Both the position numbers and the translations under genes were made by a program. Shown piece by piece: positions 12,141 through 24,229 of a DNA stretch of 64,000 nucleotides (its first letter is position 1; every line of letters starts with the position of its first letter). Below the pieces are notes generated by a model. The model ran no database searches. It saw only the letters and a list, made by a program, of their open reading frames with translations, and was not told the origin of the DNA. The stretch lies in the NCBI GenBank assembly GCA_003508835.1, contig PUFA01000223.1, forward strand, positions 62,001 to 126,000. Direction: 5' to 3'. This stretch comes from Eonycteris spelaea. Its lineage: Eukaryota; Chordata; Mammalia; Chiroptera; Pteropodidae.

Positions 12141-13724
12141 TGAGCTCCTCCCCCCGGCCCTCCCCACTTAGGGAAAGGCCAGGCCCCCCAGGGAGGCCGG
12201 TGGCCACTACTCCGCTCAGCTAGCTAGTGCTATGGGAAGGACATGGGTCACTAGACCTTCTGAGTTTTTAAGAACATCTGGATTTTTATGTAGTTTTCCA
12301 TTTTTTAAAATATTGCTAATTTGTTCATATTTTTAAAAACCATCGTCAAAGGTAAAAAGAATTGGGGAGTCCACTTCACACTATGAGTTCAAAGTCTCTG
12401 ATTTTATTAAAGATTGGAAGAGGAGGGGGCTGTCACAGGATACGGAGACACTGCGGTGGCCAGAGGCCGGGGTCCAGGGCCTGGCGTGGGCTGGAAACAG
12501 GGGGTGTCTGTCTCAGCAAACTTGGAAGTATGGTTGACTTGTCTCCTTGCAGTTGGTTCCACCCTCCTCCTGGGAGGTTTTTCTCCCCATCTGTGGTCAG
12601 TCGTCTGAATGTCCATCCCGCTTCCTTTCCGAGGCCCCCCATTCATTCTGTACCCCAAGGCAGTGGCCCGGGTCCAGGATTAATGCCCGCAACCTGTGAC
12701 CCAAGACCAAGAGTGAAATAGGAGGCCGGAGACCTGCGTCCCAGGTGGAGTAGGTGACCCCAATACCCTCAGGGCAAGGGCTGCAAATGGCCGCCGGCAG
12801 GCAGAACCGGGCTCACCGCGAGGTTGGGTTTTGGCCACCCATGGAGAACAACGTTCCATGTTTAGCATTCACTGGGTTCCACATGAGAGTCTGAGTTGGG
12901 GGTTTCCTGAACAATGATGGGGAGCGGGTGTGGTCACAGGCAGTACAGTTAGAGAGCAGCTGGCCTTTTGAGGGGCTCCTCCTCTTCCTCTCCCATCGGC
13001 GAGAGCTCCCCCACCCCCATCGTCTTCACTTCGTTTGCTTCACCAGGTTTCCTACCTGCCTCTGGGCAGGTGAGTCCGAGACCCCGCAGGAAGGCTGGGC
13101 TAGTCAACCACAGACCTCCTCAGGCCAGGAGGCGGGCGTGGACGCGCGGATGAAGGAGTGATGTGTGGTCAGGCGGACCCCGTGAGGCCGGCCCGCGTGC
13201 TCCGGGCCCTGGAATTAGCCCCCGTCTCAGGAGCCTGGCGGGTCCTTGTCTCGCTCCAGGAACCCGCAGGCTCTGGGTCACCCTGGACGAGACGCCCTGG
13301 CCAAATTATGCCACCCAGAAACCGGTGGGTGTGCTCCTTCCCTTCTTTCCCCCGAACCCCGAGTTCTGGCCCCGCTGAAGTAGTAAGAGTGAGGCGTCTG
13401 CCCCTGCGGCGTGCATGTCACTCTGCCCTTTCCCCTCAGACCCGGGCTTGGGGCCGAGGCTGAGCTCCATCCTCCCCCAGGCGGAGTGGGGTCTGTGTCC
13501 GCGCTGTCCCCAGGGAAGGACCGACGTCCCTGGGCCGCCTCCTCCCAGGAGCCTGGTTTTCTCTCTCTTGCTCAATCCCCACGACTTCCCCCAGCCACCC
13601 TCGGCCTGCACTGCCCCCTGCCCGGGGAGCCCTGGCTGTGGCTGGGCCGCTGGGAAGACTTCTGAAGCAGACGTGGCAGCCCCCTGCCCCTGCCGCCCCA
13701 CCGCCGGGCTGGGGGCGGAGGCCT
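12141..13724. other. GC-rich unassigned stretch
   Basis: A short AT-rich patch at about 12250-12360 is followed by GC-rich sequence. Overlapping open frames on both strands reflect low stop-codon density. Nothing was recognised as coding. Confidence 0.4.
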
Positions 13725-13862
13725 GTTTATTCTGGGTTTGATGAGCAAAGCACGTGGAGCGGAATCAAAAGCTCTGCCGAAGTCTCCACAGATGACATCT
13801 GTCACTTCCCCTTGATTCATCTGGCGGACGAGGGAGGGCCCTGGATTCGTTAGACAGAAACC
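13725..13862 (-). mobile_element. CR1/L3-type LINE reverse-transcriptase relic
   Basis: Translating the minus strand from about 13862 downward gives a CLTN motif, then a spacer, then DVICGDFGRAFDSAPRALLI. This aligns in order with the reverse-transcriptase palm segment of CR1/L3 LINEs, whose hallmark is D-V-x-x-x-DF-x-KAFD-x-V-P/S-H followed by LL-x-K-L. The family's aromatic-leucine before DF is replaced by C-G here, the lysine of KAFD by arginine, and the histidine after the proline by arginine. The frame stays open for about 45 codons and then merges into unrelated GC-rich sequence. CR1/L3 activity ended early in mammalian evolution, so this is a very old inactive fragment. Confidence 0.7.
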
Positions 13863-15059
13863 ACTCGACGCTCCCTTTTTTTTTTTTTTAAACATGCTAG
13901 CCAGTGAAGATAATGAGTTTTCACCCTAGTTTCCATGTTGAAGGGTCAGGGTTTGAGGTCGCATATCCAGTGTCATCCTTTTCTCTTTAAAAACGCACAT
14001 GCATCCTCACAAGTGGCACCCCTATCATCGGCATCAGCATTCTCGTGTCTTGATATGATGTGTCTGCTGCGACGCACAGACACATTAACAGACCCCAGGG
14101 GCACTGCCTGCCCTAAGCTCCCTCTAATTGAAAGGAGAGGCATGTATTTGGGGACAGAGTCTCTGGCGGCCTGTGATTATCCAGTGTAATTGAACGGCGC
14201 ACCTCTCTGTTCGTCTGCTTAGACAGACGAAGCCCGTACTGCGGGAGGACGCGCCGCCTCCTCCACCGGGGCCTCTGCCCGCTGTGGCCACAGCCTTCAC
14301 ACGTGCTTCTGTGACGGCGAGCGCACCTCGCCTCGCCTCGCCGGGCGTGAGCGCGCCCGATCTCAGGTAACAACGGCCTGACTCCCAGGGCCTTGACTTT
14401 GAGATGGACTCGGGCACAGGGCTGTTCCCGCAGTTGGACAGGTTTTGAAACCTTTCACACCAAGACACAGAAACAGTGGTTGGGAGTGGGGCAGGGTGCA
14501 CGAGAAAGGAGCAGATCCCCCCCGACTCCCCATCTTTTACAGCAGCTCGAAGGGACTCTGGGCCCGAAAGATGGAGCCCAAGTAGAATAAAGAGACATCC
14601 CCAGTGGCCCTCTCTTTCCTTAAGCCTTTCCCCAGGCCACCTGGACCTCTTGCGGGAAGGTCTAATTCTTGTTGATGATCATTAATTTTAACATCACACT
14701 TTCTGTCAGAAAAAGAGATACGAGGCTTACTTTACCATGACACGTAGGAGAACGTGAAGGGACGTGGCGTCGCAGATGACGCGATGTGAGAGAAAAGTCA
14801 GGCGAGCACCCGGAGTTCTGGACGCTTTTAGGAGTCAGCGCAAACCGTGCTCAGAAGTTCTGAAAACAGAGTGTTCTGTGGTCACATCCGTTCGGGACAC
14901 ACTGCTTGTTTGATCTCAGCTTTGGAGACTGACAGTGCTTGTCTGAATACGCAGGGAGCTGGGTCTCCTGGGGATAAAGAATCTGATAAACTTGCTGCCC
15001 ACCTGCCCCCACCTGCCCCCCCCCACACCTGTTCTCTGCTATCTCAGTAAGATGACCTG
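13863..15059. other. Unassigned stretch, no gene recognised
   Basis: It begins with a T-run near 13876-13889. Further parts of the CR1/L3 element could extend here, but no motif is legible. Nothing else was recognised. Confidence 0.35.
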
Positions 15060-15420
15060 GATGCATTGTTTTCAAACCTGCTTTATCTACTCAACAGCAC
15101 ATCACAAACGTTTTTCAAGCCCTTAAATAAACATGTTCCTTAATAAAGTTGTGTTAGGGTCCCATTTCATGGTTATACCCTCGTTTATGCCCCACCCCCA
15201 ATCCTATTTTAGCACGTTTTGGTGGATTCTCATTTATTTACCATAAATAACCCTGGATGAACAGCTTTAGAGCTAAATCTTTGCAGACACTTGTGATTAC
15301 ATCCGTAGGATCTGTCCTCTGTAGTGACATCTCTGGGTCAAAACGTATGTGGATTTGAAAAACTCTTGATACCTATTGCTGTTGTTGAATCTTTGCAAAC
15401 ATTTGAGCTTATTCTTTTAT
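15060..15420 (-). mobile_element. L1M fragment, antisense
   Basis: The plus strand reads as the reverse complement of an old L1: 'AAATAACCCTGGATGAACA', then AAATCTTTGCAGACACTTGTGATTAC, then TCTGGGTCAAAACGTATGTGGAT and CTCTTGATACCTATTGC. These are the familiar antisense L1M landmarks in the correct order. The fragment is diverged and 5'-truncated. It begins a compound L1 block that continues to about 18.7 kb. Confidence 0.7.
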
Positions 15421-15429
15421 TATTTATTT

Positions 15430-16680
15430 AGATAATTTTAGATAAACAGAGAAAACTCACAAGCGTGGCACACGCACTTTCTCCCCGAGTATTTGGGAGC
15501 GTGCTGTAACCATCTGTCTCATCTCCCACCAATGCTTTGCTGTGGGTTTCGTGCAAAAAATAAAGGTCATTTTACACAACCACAGACAGCTGTAGCAAGC
15601 GGGACACTGACATTGACAGATGACTAGTCTTTGATTTCCAGGCTCCTTTCAAGCTCTACCAGTTGTTCCAGTAATGTCCTTCAGAGCGAAATGACCCACC
15701 CCCTGTCACGGGTTGCGTCGAGTTGTCCTGCCTCTTTCCGCCTTCTTCATTCTGGAACATTTTCCTCATCTCTCCTTGACTTTCATGGCCTTAATGCTTT
15801 TGAAGACAGCATCTGGGGTACGGGGAGACGTGGCCCTGAATTTCGGTTGGTCTGGTGGCTCCTTACGATGTCATTCAGATTATTCATACTTGGCAAGAAC
15901 CTCATGGACACAGCACTGCGTTCTTCTCGCGGTCCCCATCAGGGTCGGGCAACTTCGTTTTGCCCCCACTACCGGTGACGTTGACATCGATGGCTCGGTG
16001 AAGGGGCGTCTACCAGCAGACTCCCCTATGCAGTAAATGTTTTCCCTTGGTAATTAGGAAGTATTTTGCAAAGAGCTGTGTAAATATCCTGCTCTCTTCA
16101 AACTTTCGCCCACTAATTTTAGCTTCCATGGATTTTTTTTTTTTTTGGATGCTATCGTAGTTGCCAAAAACGGCGATTTCCTAATTCTGTCATGTGTTCT
16201 ACATTTGCTAGTCGGCTTTCGACGTCACGAGGAGTTTTCTTTTATCCCCTTTGATTTACTCATGGTGCCTACTTCACTTGGTGGGCAACAATGCATCCGT
16301 GTCATCCCTTATTCTGCTGTTCAAAATGCGCACTACTTGGCCAGCGAGAGCCCCCTCTACCTGACACCTAATCCTGTTGTCACATCTCCACCATACGGTA
16401 AGCACCCCTACACTTCCTGTTACAGTGAGATGTCTAGCCTCCCAGCCTTGCAATCGGCCATTTCTCCAAGTGGCTTTGGTTCCCCTCAGTAGAGAATGGC
16501 AACCAGACGCCCACTTCCGGTGCTGGGTGTGCTCCTTACTGTCGTGTTGCCGCTTTACGTGAGAGCGGGAACTCCCACGACTGTGAGTTCACAAGGACCC
16601 TTCAGTTCCCAGCCAGTACTCTAGCGTCCCTATTAACTTTTCCCCATAATTATAACTTCATTTTCGCATTACCATCCACA
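15430..16680 (-). mobile_element. L1M 3'-region, long antisense fragment
   Basis: About 1.2 kb follows the antisense 3' portion of an old L1M element. Landmarks in order are TGTTCCAGTAATGTCCTTCA (about 15664-15683), ATTCTGGAACATTTTCCTCA (about 15750), TTTCATGGCCTTAATGCTTTTGAAGA, GTAAATATCCTGCTCTCTTCAAACTTT (about 16080), CCACTAATTTTAGCTTCCATGGA, and CGGCCATTTCTCCAAGTGGCT followed by AGAGAATGG (about 16455-16498). The order and spacing leave little doubt about the family. The open frame across 16145-16492 lies inside this element and is not a gene. Confidence 0.85.
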
Positions 16681-17249
16681 CGTTTTCTTATTTCGTTCCT
16701 CCTATGTAACCCATTTCTTGCCCCTGTGCCCAGCTGCCCCATGTTCCTCTAACCCCAGGATGGGCGAGGGTCCCGCCACCTGGCTGCGTCTTTTCACACG
16801 TATCATCTCTCCTCCCCCTGCTGGGGCCCTGCTCCAAAACTGGGACAGGCTGACACTTCCCTTCCCTGGCATGGACTTCTACTTGACTGGGTCCCACTCA
16901 ATGTCTATCCTACCGAATATTCAGGAAGACAAGAATGGAAGAAGGGAAGAAATGAGGGGAAGAAAGGTGTGCTGAGGTCATTCTTAATGAGGGTCATTAT
17001 GTCACCAAGGAAAGACGACAGTTTTGATTGTATTTTTTACTGCTATTTAAAACTTTTTCCCTTAAGTGAATATACATGAATTATGAAATAAGAAAAGTGC
17101 TTATTTTGAAATATAATTAAGATGCAAGTTAAAAGAAAAAAAATGTGTGTTGAGGAGCGGGCAACATGATATTACAAGTCCAGTTTTAATAACTAAACGT
17201 GAAAAAGGGATTGAGCCCAGAAAAAAATGTCTGACATCTCATCTATTAA
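16681..17249. other. AT-rich segment between L1 pieces
   Basis: G+C falls abruptly after about 16.98 kb. The sequence is probably more degenerate LINE DNA because it sits between two L1 segments, but no landmark was secure. The 16.68-16.98 kb part is C-rich and unassigned. Confidence 0.35.
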
Positions 17250-17990
17250 ATGGTTTAAAAAGACTAAATAAAATGCTCAGGAAACAAATACAGAACATTC
17301 AGCAATAAAAAGAGATAAATGTAATTATTATATCCAAAATTGTGGTTTTTCTCTGAGAAGCTACAGTTGCTTGAACAATCTATTTCTGTAATTTGTTAAG
17401 TTTAGAAACCAAGGAGAAAAGGCATACGATGACCCTAATTAATGATGAAAAGGCTTTGATAAAGCTGAAAATATAATTATTTCTAAAATATGAAGCAAAT
17501 TGTAAATCGAAAAATGCTTCCTTAAGTAGATAATACTATCCAAAACCCATAGAAAGCACTAATAGGATGTCTATAGTATTTCATATTCAAAATCAGGGAC
17601 AAATCTACATGTCACCTATTACAGAGGCTGCCCAACTTTTTTCGGGAATTTTAGAAATTACACATCATTAAAAAGTGTAAAACAAATGTATAAATATGGA
17701 AAAGCCAGAAAAAAAGTTAACTTTATTTTGCTTTATTTGTGTGCCTAGTATCTATTCATGGTGAATTAATTCACTATGGTAACCATATCCAAAATGTATC
17801 TATAAAATTTAACGTCTCTCCTATAATTATAAAAAATGAAAAATTATTCTCTATAGCAACAAAAAGTTATAAGAACTTAGCAATCAACTTTTTAAAACGT
17901 CGAGATGTTACAAGAGAACTAGAAAAGTTAACTGACGTGGAAATTACAGTGATCCAGACTTATGTGGACGAGACTGAGTGATTTCCATAC
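17250..17990 (+). mobile_element. L1/HAL1-type ORF2-like relic, sense
   Basis: AT-rich, A-biased plus strand, as expected for a sense L1 body. A stretch near 17440-17465 reads GATGAAAAGGCTTTGATAAA, comparable to the 'D-E-K-A-F-D-K' segment of L1 reverse transcriptase with a frameshift. Downstream, about 17835-17920 translates to a run containing SIATKSYKNLAINFLKR, which resembles the 'TIATKRIKYLGINLTK' part of L1 ORF2. The frame is broken elsewhere. HAL1 (half-L1) or a very old L1 are both possible. The element is inactive. Confidence 0.6.
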
Positions 17991-18124
17991 GTGTCACTGA
18001 CCTACTGCCTTCAACTTTCTCAGTCTACATTTTTGTGGCTATAGTTTTTTTTTATATATAGCATAATGCTTTACTTGCTCGATTATCGTATACTTACATG
18101 TTAGAGTAGATCCCTACTTATATT

Positions 18125-18720
18125 TTAAAATCAGGTTTATCACAGTATAATCTTCAAATAGGAAAATTTACCTTCCTAGTTGCACAGTTTAATGAGCCTT
18201 AGCAAGCATGGAGTTGCGTAGCCGCCCCCACGAGCAGCATGTACAACACGTGCATCCGCTCTGAAAGTGCCCCTTTTGCCCCTTGCAGCCAGTTCTTCTC
18301 CCCGTATCCAGCCTTCGGCAACCACTGATTTGTCTTCTGTCCCTGTAGGTTTGCCTTTTCCAGAATATCGTGTAAACAGATCATTTATACAATGAAACCT
18401 TTTGGGTCTGGCTTCCTTCACGTAGGACAATGCTTTTGAGATTCATCCATGTTTTTATACATATTGATAGTTCGTTCCTTTCTATGGTTGAGAGAATTTC
18501 ATGGCGTAGACATACCACAATTGGTTTATCTATACCCCTGTTGTGGGACGTGTGGATTATTTCCAGTTTTTGACAATTATGAATGAAGTGGTTATAAGGA
18601 TTTGTGTATAGGATTTTATGTGAACATATGTTTTCGTTTCTCTTGGGTCAATATTGAGCAGTGGAATTGCTCGATCATATGATAAATCTATGTTTAACTT
18701 TATTAACAGCTGCATTTGGA
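18125..18720 (-). mobile_element. L1M fragment, antisense
   Basis: The plus strand shows the reverse-complement L1 order: TGCACAGTTTAATGAGCCTTAG, TTTGTCTTCTGTCCCTGTAGGTTTGCC, AGATTCATCCATGTTTTTATAC, TTTCTATGGTTGAGAGAATTTC, TTGGTTTATCTATACC, and TGGAATTGCTCGATCATATG near 18662-18681. This is the end of the compound block. Similarity fades after about 18720. Confidence 0.85.
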
Positions 18721-18849
18721 TTTTTTGTCCTTGGCTATGTCTTATTTTTCTAACTTTGATTAGTATTTCCTGGGGCTTGTACTTACCCTTACTGTCCCTT
18801 CACATCAGTCTCCTGACATTGGATAAAAACATCTTTTTCCATAGTTCAC

Positions 18850-20088
18850 AGCTCTAGTCACTTGTCAGAGTCACGTCTACGATGCGAGAACTTTATAACA
18901 GACAGCGGGGAGACTTCGTTGGTCAGAGGAGAGAAGGATGTTTCATCCATATTTTAAAAATGCTTTATGTATCGTGCAGATTTCCAGTCAAGGCTGAGAA
19001 CTCCTATCTCAAAACTGTAGATGGCAAATAAGAAAAACACTAAAGATTATAGGACGAAGCGAAAGTTAGGAAGGGTGGAAAGATGAAGGGGGACACTTGT
19101 ACTGTGTCCTTCACCTTTTGAAAGAGAGAGTGAGTGTGCTTCACGGGGGTGACGGGCTTGGGGACAGGTGTCTAAGTACATTGTTCAACACTGTGACGAC
19201 GGCCACGGGAATAACCCAGACCAGAAACTCTTACGGGCTCGTCTTTCGAATGAGGGATGGGAAGGAGGAGGGCTAGAGGAAGGTGCTCTTACTCTTCATT
19301 CAGCATGTTTCGGCACTGTGCAAAATATTTTGTACCATGTTGTTGTATTTTTTTATAATAATTTTAAATATGAGTTTAACGAAAAGGTAAATTGCTGGTG
19401 TATAGTGTGTGTTAAGAGTGTTGGCAGGGGGAGGGGGTGGCATTTGTAGGAATTTGTAGGAATGAGTTGGGAAGGGATGGATTCCGAATCCAGACAGAGA
19501 GGCGGGCCGGCTTTCGGAAGGAGGGAGTCTCCTCTGAGCGGCAGGACATGGTGGGGTATAGGAGTCATCGTGCTTTGGCGGCAGCTCTGGGTACTCTGGT
19601 AGGATGCTCTCAAATTTCTCATTCACTGGTGGGGCATGGATTGTGATTTATGTAGAAAAGGCTGGTGTGGGTGGGTGGGGGGTAACTGTCATGGAAACAG
19701 TGACTGGTAGGTGACAGCCTGGGCTGAAACAGTAAAGTTGACCAGCTGGCTGAATTCAATGTGGCGGACTCTGTACAGGCCACACCTGGTTCCCCACGTG
19801 CAGCATCTGCCTTCTGAGGAGCGTGATGGCAGCGTTATGGTTTGGGGTGGGATTTTTCCTTGACCACAGAAACCTTCCGTTTGCCTTCTCTGACCGGAAG
19901 TGGCAGATTTAGGGCCCAAATAGGTGGACGGTTATGGGGACCTGTGGTGTTGTTCCTGCACCGTGGGTGTCGGTGGTCAGGTGCATGTGGCCGTCATCTG
20001 GCCCAATCAGAACCTTGGCCTTCACGGCTGCCATGTGGCACTGAGTGAACTGCAGTGAGTGACTGAAGCCGTGGAGTGTGTGCACATC
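18850..20088. other. Unassigned stretch, no gene recognised
   Basis: No recognised repeat family or exon. G-rich segments such as GGGGGAGGGGGTGG lie near 19426-19440. Confidence 0.4.
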
Positions 20089-20170
20089 TGATGGTGGTGG
20101 TGACGGTGATGGTGCAGTGATAGTGATGACGGTGGCAGTGATTTTGACAGTGATGGTGATGGTGGCGGTA
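20089..20170 (+). repeat. Imperfect GATGGT/GGT-type short tandem repeat
   Basis: Repeated GATGGTGGTG, GTGATGGT and GTGATGATGG-like units in about 80 bases, interrupted by substitutions. The minus-strand frame gives a run of histidines and serines, which is a by-product of the repeat. Confidence 0.85.
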
Positions 20171-21811
20171 CAGTTAGATGGTTGATAGTCCTAAGATCAG
20201 CCTCCCTTTTCCTCACAACCTCTCAGATTATTTTCGACCTGCACCTCTGAGCTGTCCCTGACAGGGACGCTGTCAAGGCGTGGGGGCCGACTGCATCCCG
20301 CGTCCCTCGGAGCCTCATGGAGGCCACCTGGGACCCACGCAGGGAGAAGGCGGCTGGCGAGTTCATGCAGCACGCTAGCAGTGGTGTCCCTGGCTGATGG
20401 GATTGTGCCTGCTTCTTAGTCTCTGTGTCTCCCCCCCTCGTTCTTTCAAGCTTTCGAATAGTTTAAAAATCTTCAGATTCTCTGTTTTTTGATTTTGTTA
20501 TTTTTGAAAAAAGAGAAGTGAACCCAGGCTTCCTGGCCAGCTTAGTAGAGAAGGGTCAGGCTCGAGGCGAGCTCCCCTGCCGGGCAGCAGGGTCTAGCTG
20601 TCCCGTCCGGGTGTGGCCCTCCTCCCTGCGCCCGCAGCCTCCAGGGAAAGGGTCTCCTGCTGGAGAGAGCGTGGCTATGGGCACAGCTGTACCCGCTGGC
20701 CCATGGTGGAAGCCACGTGCTGAGAAAACCAGGTGGCAAAGATTCTAAAGTTTTCTAAAGTTTCCTCCCTGCGGACATCCTCAGGTGTTTGAGGACCAGC
20801 TGCGGAAACAACAGCAAGGCTGCAGAAGTCCCCTCGTGGGCCTTCATTGCCAAGAAGTAACGTGCAGTTGGTTGAGCGTCCAGCCTAACACATCCAGAAG
20901 CCAAGGTGACGGCCGGGCTGGCGCTGACGTTGCTCCTTCTGGCCCGGGGAGTGCAGCGGCCAGGCCCTCTGTCGCTGCTCTATTGTTCCGCTAACTGCAC
21001 AACTGCTGATTTTGTGAGCACGACCTAAGATCCGAGCACCGGTCTGTGCTAAGCCACTTTTTCAACTTCCCAAAGAGCCTTTATTCTTGGATGGCCGGTG
21101 TCATTTGATCCCACTCCGCTCAGCTTTTTGTTCTTAATTCCTCTTGTTTACAGTGAGTTTAATCTCTGTCATGCTTAGGGTTTAGCGAGAGAAACCCTTC
21201 CCTCCCTGGGCCCGGCCATGTGACTGCATCAGTTAGGCCCATGACAGGCGCTTTAAATGTGTCTATCTCTTGAAAGAACAGACGGTCTTCAAAGCTTTAA
21301 GCCTTTCCCCATAAACAGCCTTTAAAGGGCGTCAGAGGCCAGAGTGACAGGGGACCACCCTGCAACAGGGTAAACCGGGCTTTGAAATGGAAAATCCGTC
21401 AGTTTCTCTAGTTAGCGTGTGCGTATGGAATGACTCAGATCAGTTTTATAATAGCTTTGCACTTGCAAAGGCAAGAAAAAGTCACTGCATATGGCTCGCA
21501 GGTTCCACTCAGACCCCGGGCTCGTGAGCGCCCGGCCGTGGGTGTGAGGGCCCAGGTTCTCGTGTGTTTGGGGCTGGCGGGCAGGTGGCTGATTAACACC
21601 GTCTGGCGTGCCTGGGCCACCTCGAGGCTGTGTCGTGGCGGATGATTTTCTTGCTTCTTTCTGGAAATGAAGAGTCAATTCATGGAGCCGATGAACCAGG
21701 GGACGTGGTTGCACACAGTGCTCGTCACCCGTGGATGCGCGAGGGACTCTCTTGTCCACTGGTCCAAAGGCAAAGCTGTTTTTACAGTGGTGACTTGAAT
21801 CTAACTCAGCC
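20171..21811. other. Unassigned stretch, no gene recognised
   Basis: Nothing was recognised with confidence. TCTGTGCTAAGCCAC near 21044 has faint MIR resemblance. Confidence 0.4.
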
Positions 21812-22750
21812 CATCAAGATATTTTTAATTGTGGTAAAATACACGTGACATCAACTTGCCGTTTTTACTATGTCCAAGTGTACAGTTCAGGGACATTCAC
21901 ATTGCCGTATGATCATCATCACCGTTATCTCCAGAACCTTCTCACCTTGCCAAATGGACACTCTTGCCCGTTAAACACTCCCTCCTGTTGTTCCTGCCCC
22001 CCAGCCCCAGAAGCCCGCCCTCCCACTACCCCCACACCCCGCGGCTGAGTGGGATCACACTGCATTTGTCTTTTTGTGCCTATTTCACTGAGCGCACTGT
22101 CCGCAAGTTTCGTCCACGCTATAGCGTGCGACAGGATCTCCTTCCTTCCTAATGCTGAGCGATGCTTGCACGTGCAGACCACACCTGTGAATCTGCTCAC
22201 CCACGGACGGACGCTTACTCGCCTCCACTCCGGGCTGTGGTGAACAGTGCTGCAGTGAGCATGGGTGTGCAAAGGTCTGTTCAGGGCTCGGCTGCCACTT
22301 CTTTAGGGAACATGCCCAGAGGCGGATCGCACAGTAATTTTACGTCAATATTTTTAAGGGGCCACCCTGGCCGTGCTATTTCATCTTCCCGCCAATGGTG
22401 CATAAGTTTCAAATTTCTGCACGTCTTCCCCAACACGTGTTAGTTTCTTTTGTTGTTGTTGTTGTTGTTGTGTGTGTGTAGATTTTTTTTTTTTTGATAA
22501 TAGTCATTCTAATGGGCATGAAGGGATCTCTCACTGGAGTTCTGATTTGCGTTTTCCTAACGATTAGCGATTTTGAACTCTCTTTACGTGCTCATTGGTT
22601 ACTAACCTATCCTTCAGAGACATGTCCGTTCCAGTCTTTGCCCCTTTTTGAATTGCGTTTGTTGTTGTTGAGTTGTGGGGGTTCTTTGTATATTCTGGAT
22701 ACCAATCCCTCACCGGATGTGTGATTTACAAAATTTCCCGCATTCTCTCT
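21812..22750 (-). mobile_element. L1M 3' end, antisense
   Basis: The plus strand follows the reverse complement of the L1 3'UTR and the end of ORF2. In order: TTGTGGTAAAATACACGTGACATCAA, GTGTACAGTTCAGGGACATTC, ACCGTTATCTCCAGAACCTTC, a GTGGGATCACACTGCATTTGTC-like segment (about 22048), TGAACAGTGCTGCAGTGAGCATGGGTGTGCAAA, AATAGTCATTCTAATGGGCATGA, GATTTGCGTTTTCCTAACGATTAGCGA, and TATTCTGGATACCAATCCCT near 22690-22709. It contains a (TTG)n/(TG)n/T-run at 22450-22495. It is the same part of L1 as the copy at 29.9-30.8 kb. Confidence 0.92.
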
Positions 22751-24229
22751 CCCCAGGGCCCTCTGATGATGACGCGCTGGGTTTGAATAACAGCGAGTCT
22801 CTGTGTGGGACAGCAAAGTCATAGGACAGGGTATAACAAAAGGGTAACCTGGATGCCCAGCCGTACTGGGGCGAGGAAGCAGAGTGACACCTGGCCTCTG
22901 GGGACGATAGCAGGGACCCCCGTGGGCAAATCCTTTGACGCCCGTGTCTGGGGCCACCTCCCTTACAGGCCGGGAGGCAGACACTCGCCCCCCGCACTGT
23001 GAAAGCCCAGCCTGTCCAGTGAATGAACCCGTGGAGCACAGTGTCACATGACTAAATGGCCGTGGCACATGAGGTCCCATAGGACCTCATGTGAAATCTG
23101 TGACCTTGTGTCTGTGCCCGCACTGGCCATCGTCCCAGGGCTCCTTGCAGGTCGTGCGTCCCCCTGCCGGGGGATCTGAATCGTTGCACCAAGTCCTGCC
23201 TCCCGGGTGCCTCCTGCCCGGCATGCCTTCCTTCACTCAGACCCCGACTCTGGAGGTTAAGCTGCCGGCTTGGTCCGCCCCGCCCCGGGCCCGGGCTGCC
23301 TGCCTGGCCGCGTGAGGCTGAGCTTCGGGGTCACCCCTGCTGTCCCATGGGCACTACCTCCCTCCACCACTAGCCCAGCTCAGGGCCCCGGGAACCTCGT
23401 CCCTCTCCCTCTCTCTGGCCAGTCCCCCTAGCCATGCGGGAGCCCAGCATCTTGGACTCAGATACCCCTACTCTTTCTTTGCCTTTCTGGGGTGGGGTCT
23501 GCTGACAACACGAAAATGCTAGAAATTCCAGATTTGCCTATTAACAAAGAACACTTTTCCTTCGGTTCTGCACCAGGCTGTAGAAAAATGGACGACTTTG
23601 CCCCAGAATCTCTCTAACCCCCGTGAGACCTTCCCCAGCGGGGAGCAGAAACATGTCACATGATCAAGAGCAGGCAGCAGCCCTGTGGTGGGTATGATTG
23701 CCACCAAGTCCTCTGAGCGCTCCTGGTTTTGAATGTCTTCCTGCCCTTGGAGCCAAATGACCAGAGTCAGGCCACCGAGCCACAGGGAAAGAGGGAACCC
23801 AGTCCTTTTCTGAAGTATTTCTAACGGAACCCGAAATGTGGTCCCAGCTCTGCGCGCCAGGCCGCCCAGGCCACGCTGCCCCTCCCCCACAGCGACAGCC
23901 CTGTCTGCGCCGCCTGAGAAACGGCTGCGATTGTTCAAGGATTTTTTTCTTCCCGGATGAGCAGATGTGAGCGGTGCTATAGGAGGAAGAGGCAGAAGGG
24001 GCAGTTTCCCAGAGAGGAAGGACCTTGACCTGGCTCTGAGGACAGGGTGGGGGTGTCAGGGTGCTTTAGTCAGGAAATGCTGGGGGGCCGGAAGTCAGAG
24101 AGGGGCGGCAGCTGGCTGTCGGGAAGTCCAGGCCGGGCTTAGACCAGGGCGGCTGGTAAGAGTTTGGTCTTCGTGACTCGATGGGGTGGGACCTTTCCGT
24201 GGGGCGTGGGCGCCACGAGTGCAGGGGTC
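22751..24229. other. Unassigned stretch, no gene recognised
   Basis: Apart from the hairpin-forming inverted repeat at 23066-23093, nothing was recognised. Confidence 0.4.
23066..23093. repeat. Perfect inverted repeat, 12-base arms and 4-base loop
   Basis: CACATGAGGTCC (23066-23077) is followed by CATA and then its exact reverse complement GGACCTCATGTG (23082-23093). As RNA or extruded DNA it would form a 12-base-pair stem. No T-run follows, so it is not a bacterial-type terminator. It has no recognised function. Confidence 0.9.

Noticed and set aside
16145..16492. 115-codon plus-strand frame with a plausible-looking protein
   Set aside because: It lies wholly inside the antisense strand of an L1M 3' region, so the frame is a by-product.
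20865..20895. Possible can-SINE head (GTTGGTTGAGCGTCCAGCC)
   Set aside because: Resemblance is about 20 bases only, with no tRNA-like B box at the right spacing and no A-rich tail.
21170..21185. Telomere-like TTAGGG
   Set aside because: A single unit only; no array.
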